Shown here: piece after piece, positions 35,401-48,965 of the stretch
Numbering within the stretch: the stretch's first letter is position 1
Layout of the letters: each line of letters begins with the position of its first letter
Assembly (NCBI GenBank): GCA_947568835.1
Contig: OX387603.1
Span: 20,174,651-20,238,650, forward strand
Reading direction: 5' to 3'
DNA length: 64,000 bases
Source: Protonemura montana
Taxonomy: Eukaryota; Arthropoda; Insecta; Plecoptera; Nemouridae
Program-made: the position numbers and the translations under genes
Notes under the pieces: model-generated
Databases searched by the model: none
Seen by the model: only the letters and a program-made list of their open reading frames with translations
What the model was told of the DNA's origin: nothing

Positions 35401-38400
35401 TTAGTACTGACAGCATCATTCAAATAATTTCATAGATTTATGCCATTAAATGAAAATTAGCTTGTAACCAATTATACAATGCTTTGACGATATTTTAGTT
35501 TGTTATTTAGCAAAATGCGAACTGAATATGATTTGTTTTGGGAATTAAAAAGTATCAAAACACCTGGAAAAGTTGATTGAGCCATTTAGGACCATGACAC
35601 GTCTGATGTGCATGTGGTTTACGTGACGCTAATCGTTCTCAGCAATGCCAAAGCTTTCTTATTTTTGAAAAAAATTGAAATTTTTAAAGCACTAGCTATA
35701 AAAAAATGGCTTTCAAAATGAATTTTTGATGAACTTGCATAATGTGCTGATTGGTATCTTTTACTAGTCAAAACTCACCTTGAAATCCAAGAGAGCAAGT
35801 GCAAATGGCTTCGCTGCCTTCTGTCCGGCACAAGCCGTTGTTGTGGCACGGGTTGTCCGCACACAGGTCATTGTAGTCTGTGCAGCTTTCACCCATATTC
35901 GGAAGGCATCGGCAATCATAGGAGTTGACCAAATCGACGCAGTGTCTGCCCTCGGGACAGCTGATGCCAGCACAATCGTCTATGTTTAGCTGGCAGTCTT
36001 GACCGTCAAAACCTGAGTAGAAAAAAGTTATATTAACATGAGGTAATTATTTTTCTTTAAAATAGTGCTTTGATTAGGAAAAAAAAACTATCCATCTCAC
36101 GTGATGGTGGCACTATCTCATCGTGGCAGTCTTAATTTTATAAACCGCACATGTTGCAATCGGCCATTTCAACGTTGGTAAGTTGTGTCTAATTAAAAGT
36201 TTGATTTACCAAATGTTTGGCACTTTGACCTCATTTAAGGATATTCAGTCACTTTTGGCATATGCAAAAATAATTTTTTATTAAATTGCAGTTGTTTTTA
36301 AGTGCAGATGAAAATGTGCCTTAAGAACAACTTTTTTACATGTCATTTTCTAATCTCTGTCTATATGTAGAAACATGCACTCTCTGTCGTAAGATTTGAA
36401 ACAATGTGCCAACCTGGGATGCACTGGCAGTGATAGTCCCGTCTCCCACGCTTCCCTATGCACGTTGCCCCATTGCGGCATGGTTTGGCAGCGCAAGCGT
36501 CTGCCAGTGTTTCGCAGTTGGCGCCAACAAAGTCTTCGCTGCAGTTGCAAACATAGCCGTTGATCTTGTCTACACACTCGCCTCCATTGAGGCACGGGTT
36601 TGGCTCACACTCATTGATCTCGATGTGGCACATCTTGCCTGAAAGCCATAAGCGAGTGTTCATTGACAGAATTTTTCAGGTATATCCAATACGAGCTCTA
36701 AGAGATTGTTTGGTAGTAATACTATTCTAGACAAATAACAATTTTTTTTCTTCGTTTTAATTTAATTTTTCCCGGATATATTTTTGCTCCCTGAAAAGTT
36801 AGTATCAAGTTTGTTCTAAAATGGCTAAATTTGTATAAAAGTACATAAAGTGAAAGCAAAGGGGCAATTCTATGAAAACAAATGGTAGACATAAAAGCCC
36901 GTCAACCCAAACAAACAAGAACTTTTCAACCACATACTAGCACATAGAAAATAAGCAACAGTGAAAGAAGGCACATAGTTGTTATAAGCAATAACAAAAC
37001 AAAAAAAGTATGTAATTAGCACTCTGAAATAGAAAACACAGCATTTTCAGAAAGTTTAATTAACAATTTACCTGTGAACCCGGGTCGGCACTTGCACAGA
37101 TGAGAGTTACCAGCATTGATGCAGGTGCCAGCATTCTGGCACGGTTCGTTCAGACAGTTGAAGGACTCGGGCTCGCTGCAGTTCTGTCCCTTCCAGCCGG
37201 GATTGCAATTGCACGCGTAACCCCCAAGCTGGAGGTGCAGACAAAAGACTTGCAGTGCGGGTGTACAACGCAAACGCGAGTAGCAACGGGGCGTGAGCCT
37301 TGGATCAAACCAGTGAGGTCTACGAGCGTGATTACCAGTTGTGGACTTTAAGCTGGGGTTGTTTGATAAAAATGGGTCACTGTGCCATTTGCAATTTAAG
37401 TACTTGGTGATTTGTGAACCATTAATACCATTGTTTTTTTTTTTTTTTTTTGTTTTTTTTTTTTATAAAGAAGGTGCAGTGGCAGACACAGCTACCAAAA
37501 TAAAGCCATCCAAGTTATGTTAACCAAGAAGAAGTTCAAATCTGAAGGGATGGTTATGATAATTTGTTTCTCCCCAGAAAAAAGAAAAAAAAACACTTGA
37601 TTGTTTAGATATGCTAAAAATATGTCTTGCGTTCGAAGCTTGCAACGAAGTATAAGTGTGAGTGAGGAGACCAACTTTCATTTGAAGAAAAAATGGCAAG
37701 TACACTTGCAGCCACTAAAATAAAGTTTACTTAGAGTAAATTTCTAAGCTATCACGAACAAAGAGGGCAGCATGCAAACAAGCGATACTTACATAGTCTT
37801 GACAGCCAGACGCATGCTCACACGGATTGGCAGCACATCCCACGTGCGCCTCGCAAGTGGCTCCTGTAAACGCTGGGCCGCAATGGCACACATTGTCTAG
37901 ACATGTGCCGCCGTTATGGCATGGCAGCGTGGAACACCAATCGGTGAAAGCAGCTCGCGGTGTAACTTGTTGCGGAAGTTCACAGTGAATACCTTAGCGT
38001 GATGATCACAAGACAAGACAAACGTGTAAGCGACAAAACAAACGTCAGCCAAGAGAGTGAGAAATGTAGAAGTGCAGACTTGAAAGCATGCAAGGATAAC
38101 TAAATAACAATTAGTGAGCATCTACGGGTAGCTGTTTGGCACTGGAAATGTTTTTGGAGTAGGCTTGCTATGCTTCCAAAACTGCCTCTTTACCAGGGAG
38201 CTCAGATCACATGAAAACTAGACAATTTATTGCTGAAACTTATAGACCATAGGATCGTAGAATCATAGAATCTAGCCTTCATTTGGTATTTCTGAGGAGG
38301 AGGTAGTCAAAGGAGGTAGTACATTTAATTTATTTTGAAACTGGCAAAGCAGTATAAAGCAAAGTTTATAAGCAACTGTCAAGTTTATGTACCAACTACA

Positions 38401-41400
38401 AAAAAGCATTTCACATTCATGGTAGAAAACAGAAATACGAACACACGCCCATCCATTCACCCACTTGCAGAAAATATTAAATTCACTACATATGTGTACA
38501 GTTAACTATTGCGGTATGGTTCTTGCTATACTTTCACAATAATTAAGTGTAGAAGACCCTTTGGTTTGGAAGCAGCACAGTTTTGAAACATATAGATTAC
38601 CTCGCCATGCAAATAGTCTACCAAAATACTGACCTGCAAATCCTAGCGGGCAAGTGCAAATGTAATTTCCGTCAAAGTTATTGCAACTGCCACCGTTTTC
38701 ACAGGGGACGCTTTGGCAAGAGTTGACTTCCGTGCAATTTGGAGAAATGCCTGCAAGTGGAAGTGATTTGTGAAGTGGATTTCCTACACCATAGACTATC
38801 TAAAATGAGGACGAAAAATGTGCTTGAAACTATACTAACAAAGCCTTATCAATAGCTACATATTTGTGAGAAAATTGAAGTATTTTGTAAATTCTCAGAG
38901 GTCCAATTATTTAGATTGAAATGTGGCAGTAACTTCACACATTGACGTACCTATAAATCCCATCTTGCAGGAACACAAAAACGTATTGATCCCGTCCAAA
39001 CAGACAGAGTTTGGTGGACAAGTGTTTCCTTCGCAATCATCGATGTTGTGCTCGCAGTTGGGTCCATTGAAGCCGGGCTGACACCTACATTGGTAGCGCC
39101 CGATCAGGTCTGTGCACGTGCCGTTGTGCTGGCAAGGAGTTGAGCTGCATTCGTCGAGATTCTGCCGAGAGAGCAAGTATTGGACAGTTTGACTCAGTGT
39201 GATGTGGGTTCACAAAGATTTTGATCGAGGAAGCTAGTTTATCAAGCATACTTTGAATTACTTTAGAGGTAATTATATTTCCCCATTTTTTCTGGAGTCT
39301 GCACGCTCTAGCATTCCAGCAATTGACATCAGACTGACAAGTCTCATTGAGTTGCTTGTAAAGATAAACATGTTCCCTGATTTCTCATAAATGAGAAACA
39401 AACAAACTTATCAAGGTAAAACATATAAACCTGTCAATTAACTTCAGCATGATGGTCTTACCTAGTCTACAAAAAAATTCGTGATACACAAAACCAAGTA
39501 ATCACCTGTTCGCAGTTGGAGCCTCCATAGCCAGGCAAGCACTCGCAAATGTAGCTGCCGTACGTGTCGAAGCACTTGCCGTTGAGGCACGGGTTGTTCT
39601 CACATTCGTTGATGTTCACCTCGCAGTTGTTTCCCTGGTACCCGGTGCGTCCGCACTCGCACGTGTAGTTGTTGGCGCCGTCGACGCACTCACCGCCATG
39701 CTGGCACGGGTTCGACAGGCACTCGTTCACATTTGTCTCGCAGTTGCTGCCCGTGTAGCCTGACGAGGTCGAGGCAAATGATACCGTTTAATAACAATGG
39801 CATTTCTAGAGGTGGCTACGGGTATGGCGGTGCATTTCAGAGTGAGTCTGCCTTGTATTTAGGGGTAACACTTTCAGGAAGGTTAGATCCTTGTGACCGG
39901 CTGCCTCGTGATTTTTCTTGGCCATACCATGCAAACGATGAAAGGGCACTTTTATCTTCATACCACTACTCCTCTAAAAGTACCCTAAAAAAACCTTATA
40001 AATGTTGATCAAATGCACTTGGTGGGGTAGTTCAAAAAGTAATGTACCTACTTTGTGTCTTAAGCCACCCAAAGGAAGTGAAACAGTACCAGGGTTTGTT
40101 CAAATTTTGTATAAAGAACAATTTCATAACCAAAGCACTAGCACTTTTTAATCCATAGTCAGACGTAGATTTTGTCTTTTGAACTCAATATGAAAATACC
40201 TAATATTCAGAAACCATTTCATTATCATTTTTTTACAGGAAGTCTAAACCTTAGTATGATTGGAGACCTTACCTGGCTGACAGGTGCAGTATCTGCCGGC
40301 TCCTGGGGAGACATTACAGCTGCCATCGTTCAGACAGGGGTTGTTTTCACAGAGGTGCGAGCTTACTTCTGTTTCACAGTGCTGCCCAGTGTGCCCCGCG
40401 TCACAGATGCACACGTAGTTACCAGTGATGTCTTCCTCGCAACGTGCGCCATTCTGGCATCGGCTCTCACCGTTGTAAATGCACGGTGAACCTGCGGCCG
40501 GCCAAACACGTTAGTACTGAGCTGGAGGCGATCTCGGAGGGCCCACAAAGTTTTTGTTCATGTTAGTTTATTTTTACTTTCTGTGACAGTGATCAATATT
40601 GGGGAGAAGTCCTGATAATATTAAACGAGTTTAGGGAGTTTATTTTGAGGTCATTACCCCAAACTGACCAGTAGGACTGTTACAAAAATACATATTTGTA
40701 TTACCTATTGAAAGCCATGTACATAAAGCATTAAACATAAACAGGGCACAGTATTTTCTTGATAATTGAAGCAGTTCAATATTTACAAATGAATTGCAGA
40801 GAACAGATACTTTTTGAAAACCATATTTTCACAAGGCACAATTTTTCCCAAAGATTTGTGAAGAAAGCATCTCAGAAACCACACAAAGAGTGAAATGTGG
40901 TTGTCTTGGGCAGGGCTGACTTTAGCTTACTGGCTGCCTTGGCCAAGATAAAAAACTGCTAACTTTAGAAACTTGTGATTTTTTTTTTTAATTCGTGTGG
41001 GAGGAGGGCGGGGGGGGGGGGGGGGGAAACACCAGCACAACCAAAAGAAAGGTGATTTAGGACACAGCCCCCAAAATTAGAATCAATGACATATTTTGGA
41101 GCAACTCTATGCATTTCAAGGAATTATTTAAAACTCAGCAGAGTTTTCTCAGGTTCATGAAATCGTATCACGAATACCAGGCATCAGCTGGGATTGTTTG
41201 CTTGTTGTCAGATTGCTCGCAGGTTGTATTTGTGGTCCTTGCAAGAAAAAGTTTGAGGCTTAGCGTTGCTATGTAAATCTGCAGAATCCCACTCTATTAA
41301 AGCCGTATGATTATAATTTTGTTGATCTGTCAATTGGCTGCAGACTCTGCTACGTCCAAAGATGATATTAGGTTATTCCATCTTATCTATGAATTTAACA

Positions 41401-44070
41401 TTATGTGCTATTATTGACAATAATAATTGTAATTATTAACAAATAATAAAATACAAATAATAATTGGTCTTAAAATCTGACATGGGCTTGGTATGGGAAT
41501 CCTTACCGGAGAACCAGGCAAAGTCGCATAACCATAATTTCTGATTTGTTGTTAAGTAATAAAAAAAAACAGCCTCTAACCAGTTTGGTCACGCTTTTAG
41601 TCAGTCCTAGTTATAAGCCAAATTCTAAAAAATATAATAGGATTGTTATCCTTGTATTATTTATAAGGTTGATCCTTTGATAGCTTTTATGTGGAATAAA
41701 TATTGGTGAATCAGCCCATTCAGTACTAGAATTAGGAAACACGAGCAAGAACACTAAGTCAGACAATGTGACTTCATGAAAGCCAGATGCCTCATATTCC
41801 TTAAGAAACAAAATAAAATGTTGTTGAAAAAGTGGCAGAGACTGCAGCAATAAGAATTGTACATTTAGATGACCGTCAATAAAAAAATATAACCAACAAC
41901 AAAAACGTACTGATTTTTACCGACCACAGCAACAATTAACAAGGCTGTAGAAGGAAAACCAATTAATTGCACCCTATTGAAAACAAAGCATGCCTGCCAA
42001 GTAAGCTGTACACTGATAAAGAGAATCGGTATTAAAGACAATATTTACAATGCGCTGTTAAAGCAAGTGGTTATTGCAGAAAATAATTAATCCCCTTGCA
42101 TGTTAAAGAGAGGTAACCAATTGAATGTATTAAATTATTGCTATGCTAGAAAACATTAGAACCTAATTTAAATACCTTTAGAAAAACACAAATAAACAGT
42201 GCACCACATTCATTTAGGTTATTATTATAAGTATTTTGTTCAATCGGGAAATATTCCACCAGACATACGTACACACATCGTTATCACCAATTAACAACTA
42301 TAAAATAACGTTACACAAAAACGGTTAAACATTCGAGTGCAGCAAGCAGCGGCATGCAATGCGGAGAGCCATAGAACGATTAACACGACACCGTTCAAGC
42401 ATTTGTATAGCGATCAATCGACACCCAGGCCACCGTTCAACGTTTTGCGAAGCAGCCGAGTGATTCGACGTGTCTCACCGTTGTCAATCTCGCAGTGCTT
42501 GCCCGCATACCGCGCCGTGCAAAGGCACTCGTGGCGGTCGGGCTTCGAAACGCAAGTGCCGTGACCCAAGCACTGCTCGTTGAAGCAGTGATCCATTTCG
42601 GCACCTGTCGGAACAATCGCGCCGGCATGCGCTCAACTTGGTAACTAGGCCTTCCTCCACCGCTTCCAGAGTACGAATGTGCATTTGGGAAATAAACGCT
42701 GCTAAACGATTATGCATTTGTGAACTTCATTTGTTTTTCAGGTCGGTTAGCCTCGAAACAGTGCATATTATTAATTTTTACCGATGTTCAACAAAGTGAC
42801 TTAGGTTGTTCATTTATTTCGTTTATAATTCCTAGCCCTGGAAATTAAATTGCTATTTGTAGAAACTGGCCAGTGGCTTCACTAGTGACTTGAGCATGCA
42901 CACGCAGTTGCTTTAGTGAAAGTGTCGGTAGCAAAACTTCTCTAAAATGGTTGTAACATTGATTATGCCAGATCAAAATGCAATGAGTAAACAACATGAA
43001 TACCATTCTGTGGATGCTGTTCACATTCATGCCATTATATTTGTGTTAGAAACAATGCAGGTGTAGGTACATCAAACTGCAAAACTCTCCACATTAATTC
43101 CTGGTTTTGGATTATTGACAAAACATTGTGCATGCCAAAATGCAGAAATTGTCTACCTCACATCCTAATACATATTTTATATTACGTTGCATGCTCGATT
43201 TTCTTCTGGACGAAGTTGCTGCAAATTCAGGAAGTATGCAAAATAGAATATCGATGGCAACTGGTGCATTATCTAAAATCGTAAAAAAATGCTGCAGTTG
43301 CCTGAAAGAAAAGAAGTGATTATTTGTCGAGCTTACAGCTGTTGGTATTGAGCGGACACTTTCCCCACTCGATGTTGTGAGCCTCCATGTTAGTGGCATT
43401 GAAGATGATGCCTGGACCGTTGAGAATGCATCCGAGGAAGTCTCTACCCACAATCAGCACAGACTTTTCGGTGAGAAGGTCAGCATACTGGAGGATCTCG
43501 AAGTTGAACGTAGAATTGGCCACCACCTACCAGGAACAAATGCATTGTATTTAGTGGCTAAAACAGTCCCAAATGTATGGAATTTCACAAGAAGTGAAAT
43601 CTGTGAATATATAAGAGTTGAATTGTACACCATAAATGCGTAAAATAATTAAAAGGCCATTGATTAACACTAGCTTTTCCGAATAGAAACATTTTCCTTT
43701 AAGCACCGTACCTGTTGGTGGCCAGCTGTTGACAATGTCAAGTTGCCAAGCCGATGAATAATATTGACTGTGTGCCACGTGTTATCGAGCAAATCTGCTC
43801 CCAGTCTTGACTCATAGCGTTTGTTGAGCAGCGATATGGAAAAGAGCAGGCCATCGTTGCCGACTACCAACGAGACGTTGTTGCCTGCGCTGCTCTGCGA
43901 GAAGAGTTCTCCGCCGTGGCAAGTCCGGAAACTCAGCCCGATGTGGTGTGTCAGAGACAACGAAGAAAGCAGTCGAATGTAGGCGCTTCCGTTAAAGTAC
44001 CCCTCACGTTGGTACAGCGGGCCCACGGGTGATGACGTCACAAGCACGGCTGAGGCAAGGCACACTGATG
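23179..44070 (-). CDS. crb: Crumbs apical polarity protein; 31 exons, first coding exon not found
   Basis: Transmembrane organiser of the apical domain and zonula adherens; it binds Stardust/Pals1 and a FERM protein. Exons in coding order: 43712-44070, 43337-43526, 42479-42604, 40273-40491, 39506-39759, 38951-39161, 38634-38750, 37793-37992, 37072-37228, 36414-36638, 35779-36012, 35086-35313, 34497-34645, 33928-34123, 33372-33546, 32743-32994, 32264-32417, 31504-31746, 30697-31087, 30047-30345, 29359-29499, 28880-29067, 27755-27996, 27265-27467, 26722-27024, 26067-26416, 25440-25627, 24657-24938, 23758-23918, 23491-23595, 23179-23406. All phases agree (6770 nt, 2255 residues). Order: laminin-G, about 24 EGF repeats, laminin-G, EGF, laminin-G, two EGF, laminin-G, about eight EGF, one membrane span and a 38-residue tail. 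The first exon listed starts in phase 1 with [10 protein letters not shown], the end of a signal peptide, so a short upstream exon is missing. Confidence 0.95.
24226..24560 (-). mobile_element. 5S-derived SINE in a crumbs intron, nearly full body and tail
   Basis: It lies in the intron between exons 24657-24938 and 23758-23918, in crumbs orientation. Minus strand: the last ~20 nt of the 5S head (TGGTTGACCATCATACTC), the body with TCTGTTCGGAAGAGAGGTTG and CAGCAACTTCATTGGCTTTG, then the tail with AGCCATTGGTCCCCTT, AGGCTAGGTTAGGTTCATC, a CACCATCACC microsatellite and CGCCATTAGACCAGTGCCGC. It overlaps the 11511-11755 copy through the body and the 15997 and 19837 copies through the tail, and so ties the family together. 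Confidence 0.8.
26067..31746 (-). CDS. crb: Crumbs laminin-G domains 2-4 with intervening EGF repeats
   Basis: Part of crb, shown separately for its domain layout. LG2 is encoded by 31504-31746 and most of 30697-31087 (it ends near [12 protein letters not shown]), and an EGF repeat ([13 protein letters not shown]) closes that exon. LG3 spans 30047-30345, 29359-29499 and the start of 28880-29067 (FKGVIQDVQ). Two EGF repeats follow; the second ends in [13 protein letters not shown]4 spans the rest of 27755-27996, then 27265-27467, 26722-27024 and the start of 26067-26416 ([13 protein letters not shown]). LG4 contains an unusually long Ser/Thr/Ala-rich stretch encoded by 26722-27024. Confidence 0.9.
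32130..32144. repeat. Poly-C run, 15 nt, crumbs intron
   Basis: Uninterrupted C run after GACA in the intron between exons 32264-32417 and 31504-31746. Confidence 0.95.
32264..42604 (-). CDS. crb: Crumbs N-terminal EGF-repeat array (about 24 repeats)
   Basis: Part of crb. Repeats follow the C-x-C-x-C-x-C-x-C-x-C pattern, many with the calcium-binding start NIDEC, DIDEC or NINEC and the aromatic residue before Cys 5 (consensus D/N-x-Y/F). Most introns fall just after a GxxG loop glycine in phase 1, the standard EGF-module border. One repeat (33372-33546 joined to 32743-32994) has about 25 extra residues between Cys 3 and Cys 4. The intron between 34497 and 34123 splits one repeat right after NIDECA. 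Confidence 0.9.
41010..41026. repeat. Poly-G run, 17 nt, crumbs intron
   Basis: Uninterrupted G run after GAGGAGGGC in the ~2-kb intron between exons 42479-42604 and 40273-40491. The rest of that intron (40492-42478) shows no gene or recognisable repeat. Confidence 0.95.
43337..44070 (-). CDS. crb: Crumbs N-terminal laminin-G-like domain
   Basis: Part of crb. After the signal-peptide end, [42 protein letters not shown] and DFLGCILNG are laminin-G beta-strand motifs, ended by the usual FxGCI-like block. The domain closes at NTNSC, whose Cys codon is split (T|GT) into the first EGF exon. Confidence 0.88.
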
Positions 44071-47000
44071 CTGGAAAGAAAGATTCAGTCTTATTTTAGC
44101 ATTGTTGGTGCAAATAACAAAATTATAACACGAAAAATTCAGCCTATAAAATAAATAGGATTGAGGTACCCTGGGCAAATTGATCATATGATTCAGCAGG
44201 GCTGGGTCGTATTGTAACTTGCTTTCAAAAACAAAAACAATGGCGTCAGGAGGGCTCATTAATGTTTGTTATCAATAGCAACAACACCAAAAGTGCCTAT
44301 TCACCCACTCAAACAAAGGAGCAACAAATTGCAGCCCGTTTTTAGTGACAGTGATACAGATGAACGGACAGAAAGGCAGCACTATTCGAGCGTAACTGTG
44401 GTAGCTTTACACCCAGGCGTACTCAATGAACGCATCTCCATTTTGCAAATAGTGAGCAACGAGTATTGTTACACCCAACAAGGCTGTACCCCATGCACGA
44501 TGTAAAAAAGATGTGATTCTTCCTAAAGAAGAAATCGCGCGCTTTCTTGGAGATAGGTGGGTGGCAGCAGTTCACCCTGAATAATTGGTGAGTCATCCAG
44601 CAGTTAGTAAATCTTTTGTCATTCATTTTATTTTTACTGTGCTGGCCGTTTCATCATGGAATAGTAGGGGTCATATTCTTCCATGGTTTCATCACAGTCC
44701 ATTATGCACGTGATGGATTGGACATAGTTGATAAATTATTTTTGCGCGTTAAATCCGAGTAAATCCTCGAAGATTTTTAATGGCATGTCTTCTATGGAGG
44801 TTTGCCTTTTTATTTTTTTATATATAGATGTGATAAAGTTTATTTTTTTAATGTATCGCAATCATTAAATATAGCAGTGAAATTGGTCTCCATTAAAAGT
44901 GAAAAAAAGCCCGGCGTGTTCTTGCGAACTGTACGAGCCAAAAACAGAGAAAATTGCAGAAATTTTGTCATCCACCGTAGGCACGTGTTAGAATGTCCGG
45001 TTTGTGGTGATTCGACGGGCGTCTACGACTACGCACCGCTTCTTGTGGGAGGAGAGCAATCTAGCCGTCGCATGACTCGTTCCAACCGAGGGTCACCCAA
45101 CACCATGCATCCGAACTTTCACCCAATCCAATCATATTCCTTCTCTTGTCGACGCGTATGATTCCGTTGTGCAGTTATTCCCTCCAAATCTTAGATGAAA
45201 TTAGCGGATGTATATTACCATAGACAGGAAGTGCGAAAAGTGAAATCTTTAATTGATCGAACAATAAAAATAATATGAACACGAACAACACAACAGACGA
45301 ACGACAGAACACCAGGCGATCGCCGAGGAAATATATTGACAGCTACAGACCTATTTTCGTGCATCACAAGTTACTCATTTGAAAAGAATCGATGGTTTTA
45401 AATCAAGAATATTAGCTTCGGGTTAAATTTAATTATTTACCGTTACGCATGCTAAGCGAAAAATGAACTAACTTAACCGTTTTGGTTGCGTTCACACGAG
45501 GTCCTCTGAGTTGAACATGTCTAGCAAAGTTTTAAGGTGAAAATGTAGCCATTGTCTTAACAAATTGTTCAGCGAGTTACGAAAGAATGATAACAACTAT
45601 TGCAAGACTAGGTATGCGCGCGATACTCACGGACTCGTGGAAAAAAAATCGGGCTAGATTTTACATCTTGTCGAGTCACATTATGAAAAAGGCATACAAT
45701 CACAGAAGTGTGCCAATTCCTTGCCTTCAATGACGTCTTGCTTTTGGCTTTACGAATTTTGTGACTATGTTCAGAAAGTAAAAATCAATTGAATAATTTC
45801 CAAGACATGACACGGTTCTATTACGAACAAAGTTCGTCAAATAAATATAACGAGACCATAAATGAGAGTGATTAAATTAAACTTGTGCGTTTCAAGTTTT
45901 AATTTGACAAAAAAGTACTGGCAATTAGGTGACCCCTTGAACATTTGGACAGATCTGGTATTTCTTATCTATAGTAATTAAAGGGTATGAAGGTATACAG
46001 ATGCATGGTAATGGGGCAAAGCACCATTTAACTTTTCAACCGATAAAACTGTATTGCTACAACATCTGGAAACTTTACCGAGTGCGAGAAACCAAATTAC
46101 ATGGTTCAATAGAGCGACGTGATAAAGAGAGAGATGTGTGCAATGCATTACCTATATACACTGTGGCATATAACTCAGTTGCAAGTGTTGATTGCTTGCG
46201 TCTACCAACTACCACGAGTTTATTGATTAAGTGGCGTGTATAATTGCCGAGGATAGAATTCAACCCAAGAACGCTGCACTTTTTAAAATGTATGCATCTA
46301 GTCATGTTAATAGGTTACGATGTGGTTTTTTTACCTCACAATAATTCTTGTTGCATGATGTCGCTTTATGCGGTGGCATGGATTGGTGTTTGCCAATTTT
46401 AAGTGGACAAGAAAGAAACACAAAATGTCCCTATGAATCGCTTATTTATCTGATACACGCAAGGATTACAGGATCATCGCAAGAAAACTTGTATGGTGGA
46501 GCAATTAAAAACTTAGCACAACAGATGCCTCAGGCCAAAAGATAATCATCTGGTATTTTCTAAGCTGTCTCTGTGAAATGCAGTATACAGTGACTGTTAT
46601 TTTCTATGCTCTAATGATCGTAAGTAAGATGATGGTGAAGATCTATGCACCATTCTCCTGTGACTTCAATAAAATTAAAACAATGGAATTATATCTTAAC
46701 CTTAACCTTCAAACGAAATAATTTCCATCGCTGTCTGTCAAGTTGGTATGAAAAACCAACACGGCCATTTCTAAAAAAATCTTCGTCAAATGCTACCACG
46801 GACAAGACTCCCAAAGGAGTCTGACAACAAAAAACTGCTGGCAATTCAACCGCATCAACGCAGAATGATGGTAATTGCCAGGCTGGCTATAAGCGTGGTG
46901 TGACGATATCTGAAAATCACCTGCCACTTTCAAGCGGGGTTCACGGTCGCCATTAAAACGTTTAGTGCCAATCAATGTGTGATGTAAAATCGAATTGGCA

Positions 47001-48965
47001 GTGCCTGTGCTGCTTCAGCTTTTCTGTCCCAGCCACTGGCTCGACAACCAAACTATCGAGACGCTTGAAAATATCTACAACTCTTCTCTTACAATCAGAG
47101 AAGAATGGATCAAAGAAATCATCGAGTGGCCAGTCTGGGTGCATTAAAAAAGGAATGAACGGTAGTTTTTTGTAATCCTTAAATTTTGATTGGAAAACGT
47201 TAATGCCAGAGAAACCGTAAGACGTTTAGTTCTGATGTCAGCAAGAACTTGTCCTTATTTTAGCACCCATCAACTGTTTTCAAATGGCTGCAGTCGCCAC
47301 TGGTAGAGATGATCTCGTTTTAACATTTGATTCATTGCATTCAAAATGCAAAAATTTGCAAAAATGCAAAAATTTTGCATTCAAAACCCATTTTAAACAG
47401 ATTTTGTTAAAACTAGTGCTAAGGCTAAATCAAGTAGACACGAGTCTAAAAACTATCATGATCTTGTTTTATTTATCTTGGTAGCACAAGATTGCAAACG
47501 ATATCTCCAAATGTGACTAGACCTTTCCTGGCATCGTGGATCATAAAAATGAATCCTCGAGTGAGCGAAGTACTTCGAAAATGCGGTAGGTAATTCCTAT
47601 CCACTGTGCAAGTTGCATTTTCCCTGAAATCGAAATGTCTCACGGACCTGCCAAAACTTGACAGACAAAAATGAACTAGCCTGCAAGATGGAACAAATAA
47701 CGATGCCGTGTGAACTTGTGACAGATGAGTAATTATATGGCTTCGGAAGATCGACAAGCTGAAGCCATTAACAGGTAAGACTCCTTTTCCGGCGTTTGAC
47801 AGTGTTGACAGTGAACTCCGGAGTGAAACCGTGGGGCACTCCGACCGGCGACAACCAGCTCCACGGACACGATAATTAAATTTTAATTATACGTCAACTG
47901 TACTCTAAGTTATTTCACAGATTCTGAAAGAGTGTCGTGAAATCATACGCTGACTGTAAACTGAAGAAAGTTATAACGCACATGGCAAAGAAAAGTGTGC
48001 AAGTTTAGCCGCCTTATTTACTCAAAGTTTCGTGTGCTGTGAGAACTAGATCAAAAAGAGTGGTGCGACCAATAAAATTAATAAGAAACTTGGCGATTTC
48101 AATCGTCTCTTCCACTCGTGCATCGATCTCTCCACGAAAAAAGAAACATTTCCTTTTATAAAATCTGCACAGATTTATAATTAATTAAGGTTAAGAGTCG
48201 CCACAATTCTCTTCGTTAGATTTAGCACCTGTTACACAAAGATCAATGAACTACAGTTAAAATGTGAAGGCCAAAAATATTGTTTGACCAGATAAGCATG
48301 TCAAGAGGAGACACTACTGAAGCGTGAATACCTGTGTCCATTAGATAAGTCCTCCTAAACCATGGTGGTGACTAGTTTCCGGTAATGGCAAACGAATGAG
48401 CCAGCGATGTGTCACCACTGCACAATGCAGGTATCCGCCGATTAGAGCGGCACTCAGAGAGGAATGACCCAAACTTAACCCCTTCCTTTCTTAACCCGCC
48501 CATGCGAACCAGCGTGGCGTGCGCCACGAGACACCACAGGGTACCGGTACCTCCATACTAGTCGGTACACACACACACCCAACCGAGGCGGCACATGTAT
48601 GTGTGTAAAAACAGCTCAGCGACTTTGCATTGCATTCTCGAAGTTTACGCAATGCCATGCAATTACACAATCGAATCGAGCGTCTGGAAATCAATACCAA
48701 TTGTGACGGAATGCGTTTCTGTGCACTGTCCGAAATTAAACTGCTAATTGGGTGGCTTTCGAGGTGATTCTTACTCGCTCATCTGTACCACAAACAAATG
48801 TTGGTCACTTTTTCGCAACTCGCGAACGTGATTTGATTTTGCAATTTCGTTAGTTTATTGGCCAGGCTCACTCTTAATAGAGAGGGAGAGAGATTTGCAA
48901 GAATTCGTGTGGACGATCCTTCGCCGGCTAAAAAGTGGATGCTATTAAAATAACTGATTCGGAAC
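44071..48965. other. Crumbs 5' region, no exon recognised
   Basis: Should contain crumbs intron 1 and perhaps its first coding exon. I looked on the minus strand for an ATG plus hydrophobic stretch ending in a phase-1 GT donor and found no convincing case. 48490-48570 has short palindromes (CGTGGCGTGCGCCACG and GGTACCGGTACC) and higher GC, which would suit a promoter, but nothing proves one. Confidence 0.4.

Noticed and set aside
44802-45161. 119-codon plus-strand ORF with a CPVCG motif
   Set aside because: Single CxxC, no second zinc pair, no recognisable domain; within chance expectation.
48490-48570. GC-rich patch with CGTGGCGTGCGCCACG and GGTACCGGTACC palindromes, considered as the crumbs promoter
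   Set aside because: No initiator, leader or first exon could be attached to it.
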